NCBI GenBank assembly: GCA_035478795.1
Contig: DATIJJ010000076.1
Coordinates: 1 to 20,711 of the forward strand
Source of the DNA: DATIJJ01 sp035478795
GTDB taxonomy: Bacteria > Pseudomonadota > Gammaproteobacteria > DSM-16500
Direction of reading: 5' to 3'
Length of the DNA stretch: 20,711 nucleotides
Shown here: positions 7,952 to 15,808 of the stretch, one piece after another
Layout of the letters: every line of letters begins with the position of its first letter
Numbering within the stretch: position 1 is the first letter of the stretch
Notes under the pieces: model-generated
Database searches by the model: none
Told to the model about the DNA's origin: nothing
What the model saw: the letters and a program-made list of their open reading frames with translations, nothing else
Translations under genes and position numbers: made by a program

Positions 7952-8890
7952 ATGGAATTTTTCAAACAAAATACGCGAATTGATTTCATGGCACAGCGCC
8001 GATGGGCGGCTGTTTTGTCGATTATTTTATTTGCCCTGTCACTGATTTCACTCGCGGTGAACGGATTAAACTGGGGACTGGATTTCACAGGCGGCACGCA
8101 AATGCATCTGGTTTTTCCGGAAGCAGAGGACTTGAATGGCATTCGTGCGACACTGGAGAAAGGCGGTTTTAAAGAAGCGACGGTCATCAGTTATGGCACA
8201 TCAAAAGATGTGCTTGTGAGTCTTTCGCCGGTTAAGGATAACAAACAAAACGCGGCGGGATCGACTGAGGATACGACCGTCTCGCGCGTTAAGACATTAT
8301 TACCGAATGCGACCATGGCGCAGGTGGATATTATCGGGCCGCAGGTCGGGCAGGAACTGGCGACCAAAGGTGCATTGGCCATCGTGATTGCGTTGCTTGG
8401 CACGATGATTTATATCGCGTTGCGATTTGATTTTCGATTTGCGATTGGCTCGACGGTTGCGTTGATTCACGATCCTGTGTTGATTTTAGGGATTTTTTCT
8501 TTTTGGCACCTCGAATTTAATTTAATCGTGCTGGCCGCTGTTTTGACGGTGATTGGTTATTCACTGAATGACACGATTGTTATTTTCGATCGTATTCGTG
8601 AAAATTTTCGCAAATTACGCAAGGCCACACCGCTTGAAGTGGTGAATCAGGCGACGAACCAGACGTTATCGCGAACGATCATGACATCCGTTCTGACGTT
8701 GCTGGTTGTGTTGGCACTTTATTTTCTGGGCGGCAGTATGCTGCATGGATTTGCGCTGGCGTTGATTATTGGTATTGTGGTCGGGACATACTCATCGATT
8801 TATGTGGCGGGATCGTTGTCTTTGATGCTCGGTGTAAATCGCCAGAGTCTGTTGCCACCGACGAAGGAAATGCTGGATAACAGGCCATAG
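7952..8890 (+). CDS. secF: SecF, protein translocase subunit
   Basis: SecF partners SecD in the SecDF complex. The 312-residue protein has a first helix at about 17-37, the conserved WGLDFTGGTQMHL right after it (41-53), a short periplasmic domain, and a C-terminal five-helix bundle with SLNDTIVIFDRIREN at about 202-216. Both signatures are diagnostic. The length is typical of a stand-alone SecF. The gene is the last of the operon and ends two bases before the stop of the broken, convergent hicB gene, so readthrough between them is possible. No terminator hairpin was seen directly after the stop. Confidence 0.97.
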   Translation: MEFFKQNTRIDFMAQRRWAAVLSIILFALSLISLAVNGLNWGLDFTGGTQMHLVFPEAEDLNGIRATLEKGGFKEATVISYGTSKDVLVSLSPVKDNKQNAAGSTEDTTVSRVKTLLPNATMAQVDIIGPQVGQELATKGALAIVIALLGTMIYIALRFDFRFAIGSTVALIHDPVLILGIFSFWHLEFNLIVLAAVLTVIGYSLNDTIVIFDRIRENFRKLRKATPLEVVNQATNQTLSRTIMTSVLTLLVVLALYFLGGSMLHGFALALIIGIVVGTYSSIYVAGSLSLMLGVNRQSLLPPTKEMLDNRP

Positions 8891-8892
8891 AG

Positions 8893-9422
8893 TTATTGCC
8901 TGATTTTAGAAGGATCAATATCCACTATTGCAATCATCCCTTCTTTGAAGTCTGGATTTTCCAGATGTTCTTCAATGGATTTTTTTAAGGGAAGAGATTC
9001 GTTATCTAACAACGCGAATTCTGGATAAGCTCAGTGCCATTCCTGTCATGCCAGCATGCTCTTAGCTGGCATCCAGTGCCACATTAGATATATTAATATC
9101 CAATTTTGGTTTTTTATCATGGTGGGTAAAAGCTATTAGCCCGGCAATAATATTGATAAAGCCATTCACAGGACTACGATTTCATAAGATTTATAAAGAC
9201 GCTGGATGCCAGCTAAAGGCATGCTGGCATGACAGTAATGCCGCTGGGCTTATCCAGAATTCGCGTTAACAGTAAACCTTCAAGGTGGCATTCAATAGCT
9301 TCATGTGCATTATGCACAGCTTCCTCGACCGTATCACCTGCAGAAAAACAGCCTGGTAAATCAGGAACAATAACACCATAAGCACTGCTTTCATCTTTGT
9401 GAATAAAAATGGGATATTTCAT
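8893..9422 (-). pseudogene. hicB-like antitoxin gene split by a 255-bp element
   Basis: Read from 9422, the frame gives a typical HicB N-terminus: KYPIFIHKDE, YGVIVPDLPGCFSAGDT and EAVHNAHEAIECHLEGLL. It then runs into the inserted element and ends after a foreign tail at 9213. Beyond the element, on the same strand, the missing C-terminal part resumes (from about 9010 to the stop at 8893): LLDNESLPLKKSIEE, then HLENPDFKEGMIAIVDIDPSK. Removing the element and one copy of the 5-bp duplication rejoins the two halves in frame as HLEGLLLDNESLP. HicB proteins normally neutralise HicA mRNA-interferase toxins. No hicA was found on either side; the upstream side is occupied by another inverted repeat. 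The truncated 69-residue product may still be made but lacks the C-terminal part. Confidence 0.88.
9012..9266. mobile_element. 255-bp MITE-like palindromic element inserted in hicB
   Basis: The element begins ACGCGAATTCTGGATAAGC and ends with its reverse complement. The terminal inverted repeats extend about 70 bp each with a few mismatches, and include the core TGTCATGCCAGCATG and TAGCTGGCATCCAG. It is flanked by the direct repeat TAACA (9007-9011 and 9267-9271), a 5-bp target site duplication. Its interior of about 115 bp is AT-rich and has no gene, so it must have been moved by a transposase encoded elsewhere. Its inner core is shared with the inverted repeat downstream of tadA. Confidence 0.88.
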
Positions 9423-9429
9423 GTATTGT

Positions 9430-9829
9430 CCTCTATCCGTGCGTCATCCCGCGACGCTCTTTAAGCGGGACCCAGCGCCTTTCTTCAATTATTTTATTAA
9501 ACAATGAGTATGGAATTTACTATGAATACATTCTGTATGTATATTCTTTACGATTTATTAGATCAATTATTTAACCTCAATTATGGATAAGCAAAGGACT
9601 TATGCGTAAATCAGGCTTCTATCCGAGCCGCGACCGTCAGGGAGCGCGTCACAAGTTCTGCGAGATACCAACGGAATTAGAAAATACCGTGACGCTTCCT
9701 AACGGTCGCGGCTCGGATAGAAGCCTGATTTACGCAACAAGTCCTTTGCTTATCCATAACTGAGGTTATTTACTTAAAAGGCGCTGGGTCCCGCTTAAAG
9801 AGCGTCGCGGGATGACGCACGGATAGAGG
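9430..9829. repeat. Element bounded by a 51-bp perfect inverted repeat
   Basis: Positions 9430-9480 and 9779-9829 are exact reverse complements (51 bp). They start CCTCTATCCGTGCGTCATCC and include the internal hairpin-like TCCCGC...GCGGGA. No clear target duplication flanks them, so the exact ends of the element are uncertain. Its left end supplies GAGG, the likely ribosome binding site in front of the hicB start. A second element (9574-9766) is nested inside; without it and one copy of its duplication this repeat unit would be about 200 bp. No gene was seen inside. Confidence 0.85.
9574..9766. mobile_element. 193-bp nested palindromic element with 6-bp target duplication
   Basis: The element starts ACCTCAATTATGGATAAGC and ends TGAGGT. 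Its arms are near-perfect inverted repeats of about 70 bp with only about four differences, including one single-base indel, so nearly the whole element can fold into one long hairpin. TATTTA occurs on both sides (9568-9573 and 9767-9772) as a target duplication. It sits inside the 9430-9829 repeat, so it inserted later. It has no coding capacity. Confidence 0.87.
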
Positions 9830-9877
9830 TCTAAAGTGCATACCCAGGCATATTATCTATAATCAGATCAGAGAAAA

Positions 9878-10666
9878 TCAAACCAGGCACGGCCTGATCT
9901 GTTTTAACAACAATTTTAAAATTTTTGGACTGCCAGCGACGATATTGCCACTTTTAAGATAATCTTCTGCACCATTGAAATCACACACAATGCCGCCGGC
10001 TTCTTTCACAAATAAAATCCCGGCTGCAAGGTCCCACGGCTTTAAGCCCATTTCCCAAAAACCATCCAGACGGCCACAAGCCACATAGGCTAAATCCAGC
10101 GTCGCAGCACCGGCACGTCGCACATCACCGGCATAGGGTAAAACAGCTTCGAGACTCGCGAGATACGATCGAATCGCATCCGGCGAATGCCGGTGCGGAA
10201 AACCCGTCCCGAGCAAACACTCACTCAGTAATTTATGTTGACTCACGCGAATACGGCGCTCATTCAATTGCGCTCCCTTGCCGCGACTGGCGCTAAACAA
10301 TTCCTGACGTATCGGGTCATACGTCACGCCGTGCTCGATTTTACCTTTATGAGAAAGTGCGATAGATACCGCAAATTGAGGAAATCCGTGAATGAAATTG
10401 CGTGTGCCGTCCAGTGGATCAATAATCCACGTGTAGTCATTTCCCGCCACTTCACCACTTTCTTCCCCGAGGATCCCGTGATTTGGATGGGCTTTTCGAA
10501 TAATGGCAATAATCTCGCGTTCAGCCTGTTGATCAATATCCGTCACATAATCATTGGGTTTTTTTTCAGAAATGTGAATCTTATCAAGCCGATCGAGCGC
10601 GCGGACAATGATATTACCCGCACTGCGGGCAGCCTGAATAGCCAGATTAATGAAGGGATCTCTCAT
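9878..10666 (-). CDS. suhB: Inositol-1-monophosphatase family protein (SuhB)
   Basis: SuhB-type enzymes hydrolyse inositol monophosphates with Mg2+; in E. coli SuhB also works in ribosomal RNA antitermination complexes. The 262-residue protein has all family motifs: GEES (67-70), DPLDGTRNF (83-91) and WDLAAG (211-216), with metal ligands expected at Glu68, Asp83, Asp86 and Asp212. VTDID (41-45) and GDVRRAGAAT (180-189) also match. The length is normal. The gene is divergent from trmJ across about 110 bases, and its downstream side faces the repeat cluster. An 8-bp inverted repeat (9864-9871 with 9894-9901) overlaps its stop codon, but no T-run follows, so termination there is doubtful. Confidence 0.95.
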   Translation of the reverse strand: MRDPFINLAIQAARSAGNIIVRALDRLDKIHISEKKPNDYVTDIDQQAEREIIAIIRKAHPNHGILGEESGEVAGNDYTWIIDPLDGTRNFIHGFPQFAVSIALSHKGKIEHGVTYDPIRQELFSASRGKGAQLNERRIRVSQHKLLSECLLGTGFPHRHSPDAIRSYLASLEAVLPYAGDVRRAGAATLDLAYVACGRLDGFWEMGLKPWDLAAGILFVKEAGGIVCDFNGAEDYLKSGNIVAGSPKILKLLLKQIRPCLV

Positions 10667-10743
10667 AAATGTCGTCGGGAACAGTCTTTAAAAATAGGCT
10701 GCATAGAATAACAAAGTTTCAACGCAAAGCAAAACGATTGTGG

Positions 10744-10749
10744 TATAGT
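10744..10749 (+). promoter_or_regulatory. Probable -10 element for trmJ
   Basis: TATAGT preceded by TGTGG lies 25-45 bases before the possible trmJ starts. No convincing -35 hexamer was found at 16-18 bases upstream (AACGCA or ACGCAA). Confidence 0.4.
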
Positions 10750-10791
10750 GCGTGGGTTAATTTTTAAAGAGTTTTGTTGGCTGACCGTGCC

Positions 10792-11514
10792 ATGAAAGCA
10801 TTTTTAGACACTATTCGTATTATTCTGATTGAAACCTCACACCCGGGCAACATAGGTTCTGTCGCGCGCGCCATGAAAACGATGGGATTAAAGCAGCTTT
10901 ACCTCGTCAATCCGGTTTGTTTTCCACACCCCAAAGCAAACGAGCTTGCGTCTTCTGCTGTTGATATTATCGAACAGGCTGTTCTCACAGAAACGCTTGA
11001 TCAGGCGCTGTCGGATTGTCATTTGATCATTGGCACGAGCACGCGATCCCGCACGATTCCCTGGCCCATGCTGTCACCGCGTGATCTTGCCTTAAAAATT
11101 CAAGCGCAACCGGACGGAGCGCAGACCGCCATTTTATTTGGACGCGAGCAGTCAGGGTTGACGAACGACGAATTGCATCGCTGTCATTTCCACGTGCAGA
11201 TTCCGGCGAATCCGGAATACAGTTCACTCAATATTGCAGCCGCTGTGCAGGTCGTTGCGTATGAAATTTATCTCGCGAGTTTGAAAAAGTCGGCATCACA
11301 TGCCTGGGATTATCCGATGGCAACGCATCAGGAAATGGAAGGGTTTTATGCGCATCTTGAAAAAGTGTTAGTGAATCTGGAATTTTTAAATCCCAAGGCG
11401 CCACGTCAATTGATGACACGGTTGCGTCGTCTTTTTGCACGTGCGCAACCGGATGCGATGGAAATAAATATTTTGCGCGGCATCCTGGGATCGGTGGAGA
11501 AAAAACCGGAATGA
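10792..11514 (+). CDS. trmJ: TrmJ, tRNA (cytidine/uridine-2'-O)-methyltransferase
   Basis: TrmJ is a SPOUT-class methyltransferase that 2'-O-methylates position 32 of several tRNAs using S-adenosylmethionine. The sequence begins IRIILIETSHPGNIGSVARA, followed by MKTMGLKQLYLVNP, and has the cofactor-binding trefoil motifs LFGREQSGLTNDEL and SSLNIAAAVQVVAYE typical of the family. From the ATG at 10792 it is 240 residues. An upstream TTG at 10774 or 10777 (the latter 5 bases after AAAGAG) would add five or six residues, and the true start is uncertain. It overlaps the next gene by 4 bp (ATGA), so the two are translationally coupled. In many gammaproteobacteria trmJ precedes iscR-iscS; here iscR is missing. 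Confidence 0.93.
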   Translation: MKAFLDTIRIILIETSHPGNIGSVARAMKTMGLKQLYLVNPVCFPHPKANELASSAVDIIEQAVLTETLDQALSDCHLIIGTSTRSRTIPWPMLSPRDLALKIQAQPDGAQTAILFGREQSGLTNDELHRCHFHVQIPANPEYSSLNIAAAVQVVAYEIYLASLKKSASHAWDYPMATHQEMEGFYAHLEKVLVNLEFLNPKAPRQLMTRLRRLFARAQPDAMEINILRGILGSVEKKPE

Positions 11515-12635
11515 AATGTATTTATCTGGATTATGCAGCGACCACGCCCGTTGATCCGCGTGTCGCAAATAAAATGATGCACTCTCTCATGCCCGAGGGT
11601 GTTTTTGGTAATGCCTCATCCACACATGTCGCGGGACAGCTTGCCAAAAAAGCAGTGGATGAAGCACGAGAACAGGTGGCTGAAACACTTCATGCTTCAT
11701 CTGATGAAATTATCTGGACATCGGGTGCGACTGAATCGAATAATCTGGCCTTGAAAGGAGCTTCGACTCTTTATCAGGGCAAGGGCAAACATATTATTAC
11801 GATGAAAACAGAACACAGTTCGGTCACGGATGTTTGTCAACATCTCGAAAAAAAAGGTTTTTTTGTGACGTATTTAACGCCCGAGCCCAATGGATTACTG
11901 AATATTGAAAAATTTCATGCTGCATTGCGCGAGGATACGATGCTGGTTTCTATCATGCAGGTGAATAATGAAACCGGCGTGATTCAGGATATCGATGCCC
12001 TGTCGCATCATACGTCAGAGCGCGGGATTTTATTGCATGTCGATGCAGCACAAGCGATTGGAAAAACAGAATGGAATCTTCAAAAAACACCGGTTGATCT
12101 CGTTTCACTGTCCGCGCATAAAGTCTATGGGCCCAAAGGTATCGGTGCATTGTATGTTCGCCGAAAACCACGCATACGAGTGGAAGCCCAAATGCATGGC
12201 GGTGGTCACGAGCAGGGCATGCGGTCGGGAACACTGCCCGTGCACCAGATTGTCGGGATGGGAGAAGCATTTCTGCTGGCCAGAAAAATGTATGCAGAAG
12301 ACTACAAAAAAATCAGTGAAATGAAAAAATATTTTTATGAAACATTACGCCAAAAAACGGACGTGATCGTTAATGGCGATGTTAAAAAATCCGTTCCGCA
12401 TATTTTAAATTGTCGCTTTCCGGGTGTCGATGCAAAAGCATTTATGAAAAAAAATCCTGATATTGCAATTTCAACCGGTTCTGCCTGTCATGCAAAAGGT
12501 GACGAGCCATCGTACGTGTTACGTGCAATGGGTTTGACGACGGAAGAAGCGCTATGTTCGTTGCGTTTTTCATTTGGGCGGTTTACGACGCAAGAAGAAA
12601 TTGACGGCTGCATCATGCGTTTACTCAGGCGGTAA
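11511..12635 (+). CDS. Cysteine desulfurase, IscS/NifS family
   Basis: This PLP enzyme takes sulfur from cysteine as an enzyme-bound persulfide for Fe-S clusters and tRNA thiolation. Visible features are the N-terminal YLDYAATTPVDP (5-16), catalytic His102 in TEHSS, the cofactor Asp178 in HVDAAQ, the Schiff-base Lys204 in SAHKVYGPKG, and the active-site Cys326 in STGSACHAKG. All key residues are present. It is 374 residues, about 30 shorter than E. coli IscS, and ends soon after the last conserved helix, so it lacks the C-terminal tail region with which IscS contacts IscU. No iscR, iscU, hscB or fdx is adjacent. It may be an IscS-like paralogue mainly serving tRNA thiolation, or the main enzyme with an altered partner surface. 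It overlaps the convergent next gene tail-to-tail by 15 bp. Confidence 0.92.
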   Translation: MKCIYLDYAATTPVDPRVANKMMHSLMPEGVFGNASSTHVAGQLAKKAVDEAREQVAETLHASSDEIIWTSGATESNNLALKGASTLYQGKGKHIITMKTEHSSVTDVCQHLEKKGFFVTYLTPEPNGLLNIEKFHAALREDTMLVSIMQVNNETGVIQDIDALSHHTSERGILLHVDAAQAIGKTEWNLQKTPVDLVSLSAHKVYGPKGIGALYVRRKPRIRVEAQMHGGGHEQGMRSGTLPVHQIVGMGEAFLLARKMYAEDYKKISEMKKYFYETLRQKTDVIVNGDVKKSVPHILNCRFPGVDAKAFMKKNPDIAISTGSACHAKGDEPSYVLRAMGLTTEEALCSLRFSFGRFTTQEEIDGCIMRLLRR

Positions 12636-14099
12636 AAATGCGACGCGTACTTCTACGGGTTCCAGTGTTTTATTACGCATCCATGAAAAATGCATGATTT
12701 CTGTCGGACCTAAATTTTTAAAACGTACGCGAATATCTTTTTCGGCTGTCTGATATTCTTCCGTGGGATCCCAGACAAAAATCGCACCTTCCTGTCGTAC
12801 TTTATTTTCATCAATCCACGAACTCACTTTCGGATTCCAGTCGATATAAACGGTCGGCTGATCACTGGAATAAAACGCAATATTGCCCGCCATCCAGCGC
12901 GGGCCTGCAACATACAAAAGCGGTTTATGATAATGTTGCTGCCATTGTTGAGTGAGATCATGCGCGATCATTTCGCCTGGAAAATTGGCGCTGGAGGGTT
13001 CTTTCCCGCGAATTAATGCGGCGGAATACATGCTAATCATCACAAATGATAATACCAGCAAAAAAGCGATGAATGAGTAAAACCGTTCGCGCGTCAGTCG
13101 CGGCGTGAGCCATGTCATCAACATAATGCCGGAAAGAGAAAGCAACGGTTGTCCCCAACCGGCACGCAAGCGCATGCCAAAGAGCGCAGATAATAAAACC
13201 GTCATCAGTAACGGCCCAAATCCCATGAACAGTAAAAAAGTTTTGTCGAATGTAGAAAGGGGTTCGCGTTTTTCTAAAACCGGTTTTTTCCCCAATAATA
13301 AAATGGAAAAAACCAGCAAGGCGGGTAATAACACTTCCAGTTGCTGCCAGGTGAATTGCAGCGGAAATTCAACATGATTCAGTAACGTCGGCGGACTGCT
13401 GATGCGTTCTACGGCATAATCCACCGTAATAAAATCATGTGAAAAGAGCCAGAGGGTGTGCGGCAAAATAATGATGACAAAAATCAGCAAGCCAAAATAA
13501 AGATGTGATGATTTAAAACGTTCACGCGCGATGGGATGGATCAAAAGAAAAATAGCCATCGGGATGAGTAGCATGGCGGTGTAGTATTTCGCCATCATGC
13601 CAAGACCGGCAAATAATCCTGTTAACAACCAGTCAGATAATTTATTTTCTCGTGTTGCCTGATAAAAATAGAGAATGGTCAGCGCCCATAACCCGAGTTC
13701 GAGTGTGTTATCGTTAAAATCAATCGCATGTAAATTGTAATATTGCATGCTCTCGAGTAACAACACAGCAATCAGCGCATAAAGTGGCGGCAAATATTTT
13801 TTGCCCAGTTGAAAGGTCGCCCAAAAACAGATAGCGACAGACAGTTGACTGAATAAATAAATCATCCAGGATGAACCATTGCCGAGATAAATCGCAAGTC
13901 GCGTGAGCCACGCATTTAAAAAAGGATTTTTATCGTATCCGAGAACAAGTTGATGCCCCCAGATCGTTCCTTCCATGGCATCCATCGGCAGGGTATAGCG
14001 AACAATGGCTGGCGTGAGTGTCCACAACACAATATGCAGAAAAATAAAAAGGGACAACCAGCGCTCTGCCGGAAAGGATCTGGTGAAATTATTAATCAT
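12621..14099 (-). CDS. GT39/ArnT-like membrane glycosyltransferase
   Basis: This 492-residue protein has about ten to eleven membrane helices. The first periplasmic loop carries MDAMEGTIWG (39-48) and then KNPFLNAWL (57-65). These match the acidic catalytic loop and K-P-P/N-P motif of the PMT/ArnT superfamily, which transfers sugars from polyprenyl-phosphate donors on the periplasmic face. A soluble domain of about 100 residues closes the protein. The likely acceptor is lipid A, another envelope glycan or a protein, but the substrate cannot be told. It is divergent from the ybaK-type gene, lies near a GT4 transferase, and its 3' end overlaps the cysteine desulfurase by 15 bp. No good ribosome binding site was seen in front of the ATG. 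Confidence 0.82.
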   Translation of the reverse strand: MINNFTRSFPAERWLSLFIFLHIVLWTLTPAIVRYTLPMDAMEGTIWGHQLVLGYDKNPFLNAWLTRLAIYLGNGSSWMIYLFSQLSVAICFWATFQLGKKYLPPLYALIAVLLLESMQYYNLHAIDFNDNTLELGLWALTILYFYQATRENKLSDWLLTGLFAGLGMMAKYYTAMLLIPMAIFLLIHPIARERFKSSHLYFGLLIFVIIILPHTLWLFSHDFITVDYAVERISSPPTLLNHVEFPLQFTWQQLEVLLPALLVFSILLLGKKPVLEKREPLSTFDKTFLLFMGFGPLLMTVLLSALFGMRLRAGWGQPLLSLSGIMLMTWLTPRLTRERFYSFIAFLLVLSFVMISMYSAALIRGKEPSSANFPGEMIAHDLTQQWQQHYHKPLLYVAGPRWMAGNIAFYSSDQPTVYIDWNPKVSSWIDENKVRQEGAIFVWDPTEEYQTAEKDIRVRFKNLGPTEIMHFSWMRNKTLEPVEVRVAFLPPE

Positions 14100-14186
14100 T
14101 GTATTTTCAAGGGATTGGAAAAGTGGCGCATTTTAACGCAATTTGGGTTCGTTGGCCAGTCTTAATAAATTGTATTCTAATTGGAC

Positions 14187-14192
14187 TATAAT
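14187..14192 (+). promoter_or_regulatory. Consensus -10 box before the YbaK-type gene
   Basis: TATAAT lies 38 bases before the start codon. The expected -35 positions are AT-rich and poor (AATAAA at 17 bp spacing). The ribosome binding site AAGGGGAGGGGG, ending one base before the ATG, is unusually strong. Confidence 0.5.
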
Positions 14193-14229
14193 GGAAAATG
14201 ATGCATAGAAGGCATCAAGGGGAGGGGGT

Positions 14230-14688
14230 ATGCCAACCAAACAAATAAAAGAATTTCTTGATAATCATCACATTAAGTATTTGAGCATCGATCATTCACC
14301 GAGTTATACCGCGCAGGAAATTGCGGCTGTCGCGCATATTTCAGGAAAAATGCTGGCCAAGACCGTGATCGTCAAGGCCGGGTCGCAGTTTTATATGGTG
14401 GTGATTCCGGCGACCGATTACATTAATTTTTCGGAATTGAAGGAATGGACAGGGGCGAGCGAAGTGGACCTTGCAAAGGAATCGGAATTTAAAAGTAAAT
14501 TTCCGGAATGTGAAGTGGGTGCCATGCCGCCGCTTGGCAATTTATATGGACTACCCGTGTTGATTTCAAGCAGTCTGATTTCAAAGGGTGATATTGCCTT
14601 TAATGCCGGTTCGCATTCGGAATTGATTAAAATGTCGTACGAGGATTTTGCCAAACTCGTCAACCCAAAAGTGATTACGATGCATTAG
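14230..14688 (+). CDS. YbaK/ProX-type aminoacyl-tRNA deacylase
   Basis: Members of this family remove wrongly attached amino acids from tRNA in trans. The 152-residue length equals a single stand-alone editing domain. Motifs are HSPSYTAQEIA (22-32), the near-invariant lysine in LAKTVIVK (Lys44), a GxxPPxG turn, GAMPPLG (97-103), and NAGSHSELIKM (125-135). Which mischarged tRNA it edits (Cys-tRNAPro, Ala-tRNAPro or another) is not decidable by eye. The upstream AAGGGGAGGGGG suggests efficient translation. The last 14 bases overlap the convergent glycosyltransferase gene. Confidence 0.85.
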   Translation: MPTKQIKEFLDNHHIKYLSIDHSPSYTAQEIAAVAHISGKMLAKTVIVKAGSQFYMVVIPATDYINFSELKEWTGASEVDLAKESEFKSKFPECEVGAMPPLGNLYGLPVLISSSLISKGDIAFNAGSHSELIKMSYEDFAKLVNPKVITMH

Positions 14689-15808
14689 GGACGAGTGTTT
14701 GAATCTCAGCCCAAAAGTCTTCCCTGAATTTATCAGTGGAAAAGTGTTTTTTGACACGCTCATAACCTTTCTCACCCCATGCAGCCAATTCCTGTGTCGG
14801 CAAATTCGCCATGCTGATCAGTGCTTCTGCCAGTAAATGCGAATCGCGTGCGTCGACAATGACGCCTGCATCACCGATCACTTCCGGAATCCCGTTAATG
14901 CGCGTGCCAATCACAGGAACCCGGGCGATCATGGCTTCTGTCAGCACACGACCAAAGGCTTCTTCAACGGAGGATAAAACAAACAGATCAAATGCTTTCA
15001 GATAGCGTTGTGCATCCGGCACAAAACCGGTAAAGACCACATCGTTTTCAAGATGCAATTTCGCAGTCAACTGTTTTAATTCTTCTAAAAGTACGCCATC
15101 GCCCATCATGTATAAAATGGTGCGTGGCAAACGTGCCTTTGCACTGGCGAAAGCATACAGTAATGTTTTTTGATCCTTGTCAGGCACGAGTCGACCGATG
15201 TTGCTCATCGCAAAAACAGCGGATGGAATATTCAGCGCTTTTCTTGCGGCATCACGTGATAACAGATTTTTTTCTGAAAGCGACATGTCCATGCAATTAT
15301 AGAGCGTGATCACGCGTTCTTTTGGCGCTCGCCAGATTTGTTTTCGCATATCATCCCGCACGGCGTCTGAAACACCGGCAAAACACATATTTTTTTTCAA
15401 AAGAAGAGCGATAAACCATTTTCGACTGATATTGTCGAGCGTTTCCATCGCATGCATGACAAAAACCATCGCGGGTATTTTACAAAAAAGTGAAACACAC
15501 ATCATCGTGTAAATGGGTTTATAGCGATGAGCAATGACCAGCTCAAATTGCTCTTTTCGACAGAGCAAGGTCAAATTTTTGATGAGATTGATTTTTAATC
15601 CGCGAAAATGATTTTTTGGAAGATTTAAAAAAAGGACTTCCTCGCTCAACATTTTATTTTTTGTGTTTTCATTTGCCTCACTGGCAAGGTAAGCGACCGT
15701 GACCTTGTATTTGTCACGATCGAACAGTTTTGTGTATTGATTGGCAACGTCAATGAATTGTGTGGCATCATTGTGCATCAAAATCAGGATATTTTTACGA
15801 TTTTCCAT
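14675..15808 (-). CDS. GT4-family (group 1) glycosyltransferase
   Basis: This 377-residue protein has the GT-B two-domain layout. The N-terminal acceptor domain starts with ILILMHNDA and contains VIAHRYKP. The C-terminal nucleotide-sugar domain holds SNIGRLVPDKDQKTLL (about 202-217) and the E-x7-E motif EAFGRVLTE (Glu283 and Glu291), followed by PVIGTRINGIPEV. No membrane segment is needed, so it probably acts at the cytoplasmic face on a lipid-linked or polysaccharide acceptor. Its start codon lies 14 bp inside the end of xseA on the same strand, so the two are co-transcribed. It overlaps the convergent ybaK-type gene by 14 bp. The sugar and acceptor are unknown; LPS or another surface glycan is a reasonable guess. 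Confidence 0.88.
   Translation of the reverse strand: MENRKNILILMHNDATQFIDVANQYTKLFDRDKYKVTVAYLASEANENTKNKMLSEEVLFLNLPKNHFRGLKINLIKNLTLLCRKEQFELVIAHRYKPIYTMMCVSLFCKIPAMVFVMHAMETLDNISRKWFIALLLKKNMCFAGVSDAVRDDMRKQIWRAPKERVITLYNCMDMSLSEKNLLSRDAARKALNIPSAVFAMSNIGRLVPDKDQKTLLYAFASAKARLPRTILYMMGDGVLLEELKQLTAKLHLENDVVFTGFVPDAQRYLKAFDLFVLSSVEEAFGRVLTEAMIARVPVIGTRINGIPEVIGDAGVIVDARDSHLLAEALISMANLPTQELAAWGEKGYERVKKHFSTDKFREDFWAEIQTLVPNAS

Noticed and set aside
9213..9422. Intact 69-residue HicB-like protein
   Set aside because: Its last about 17 residues are encoded by the inserted element, and the true C-terminal half lies beyond the element.
9430..9829. CRISPR array
   Set aside because: The repeats are inverted and nested, not regularly spaced direct repeats with spacers.
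9864..9901. 8-bp inverted repeat at the end of suhB as a rho-independent terminator
   Set aside because: The 22-base loop is long and no T-run follows on the minus strand.
10235..10711. 158-residue open frame opposite suhB
   Set aside because: Antisense shadow of a well-conserved gene with no recognisable protein features.
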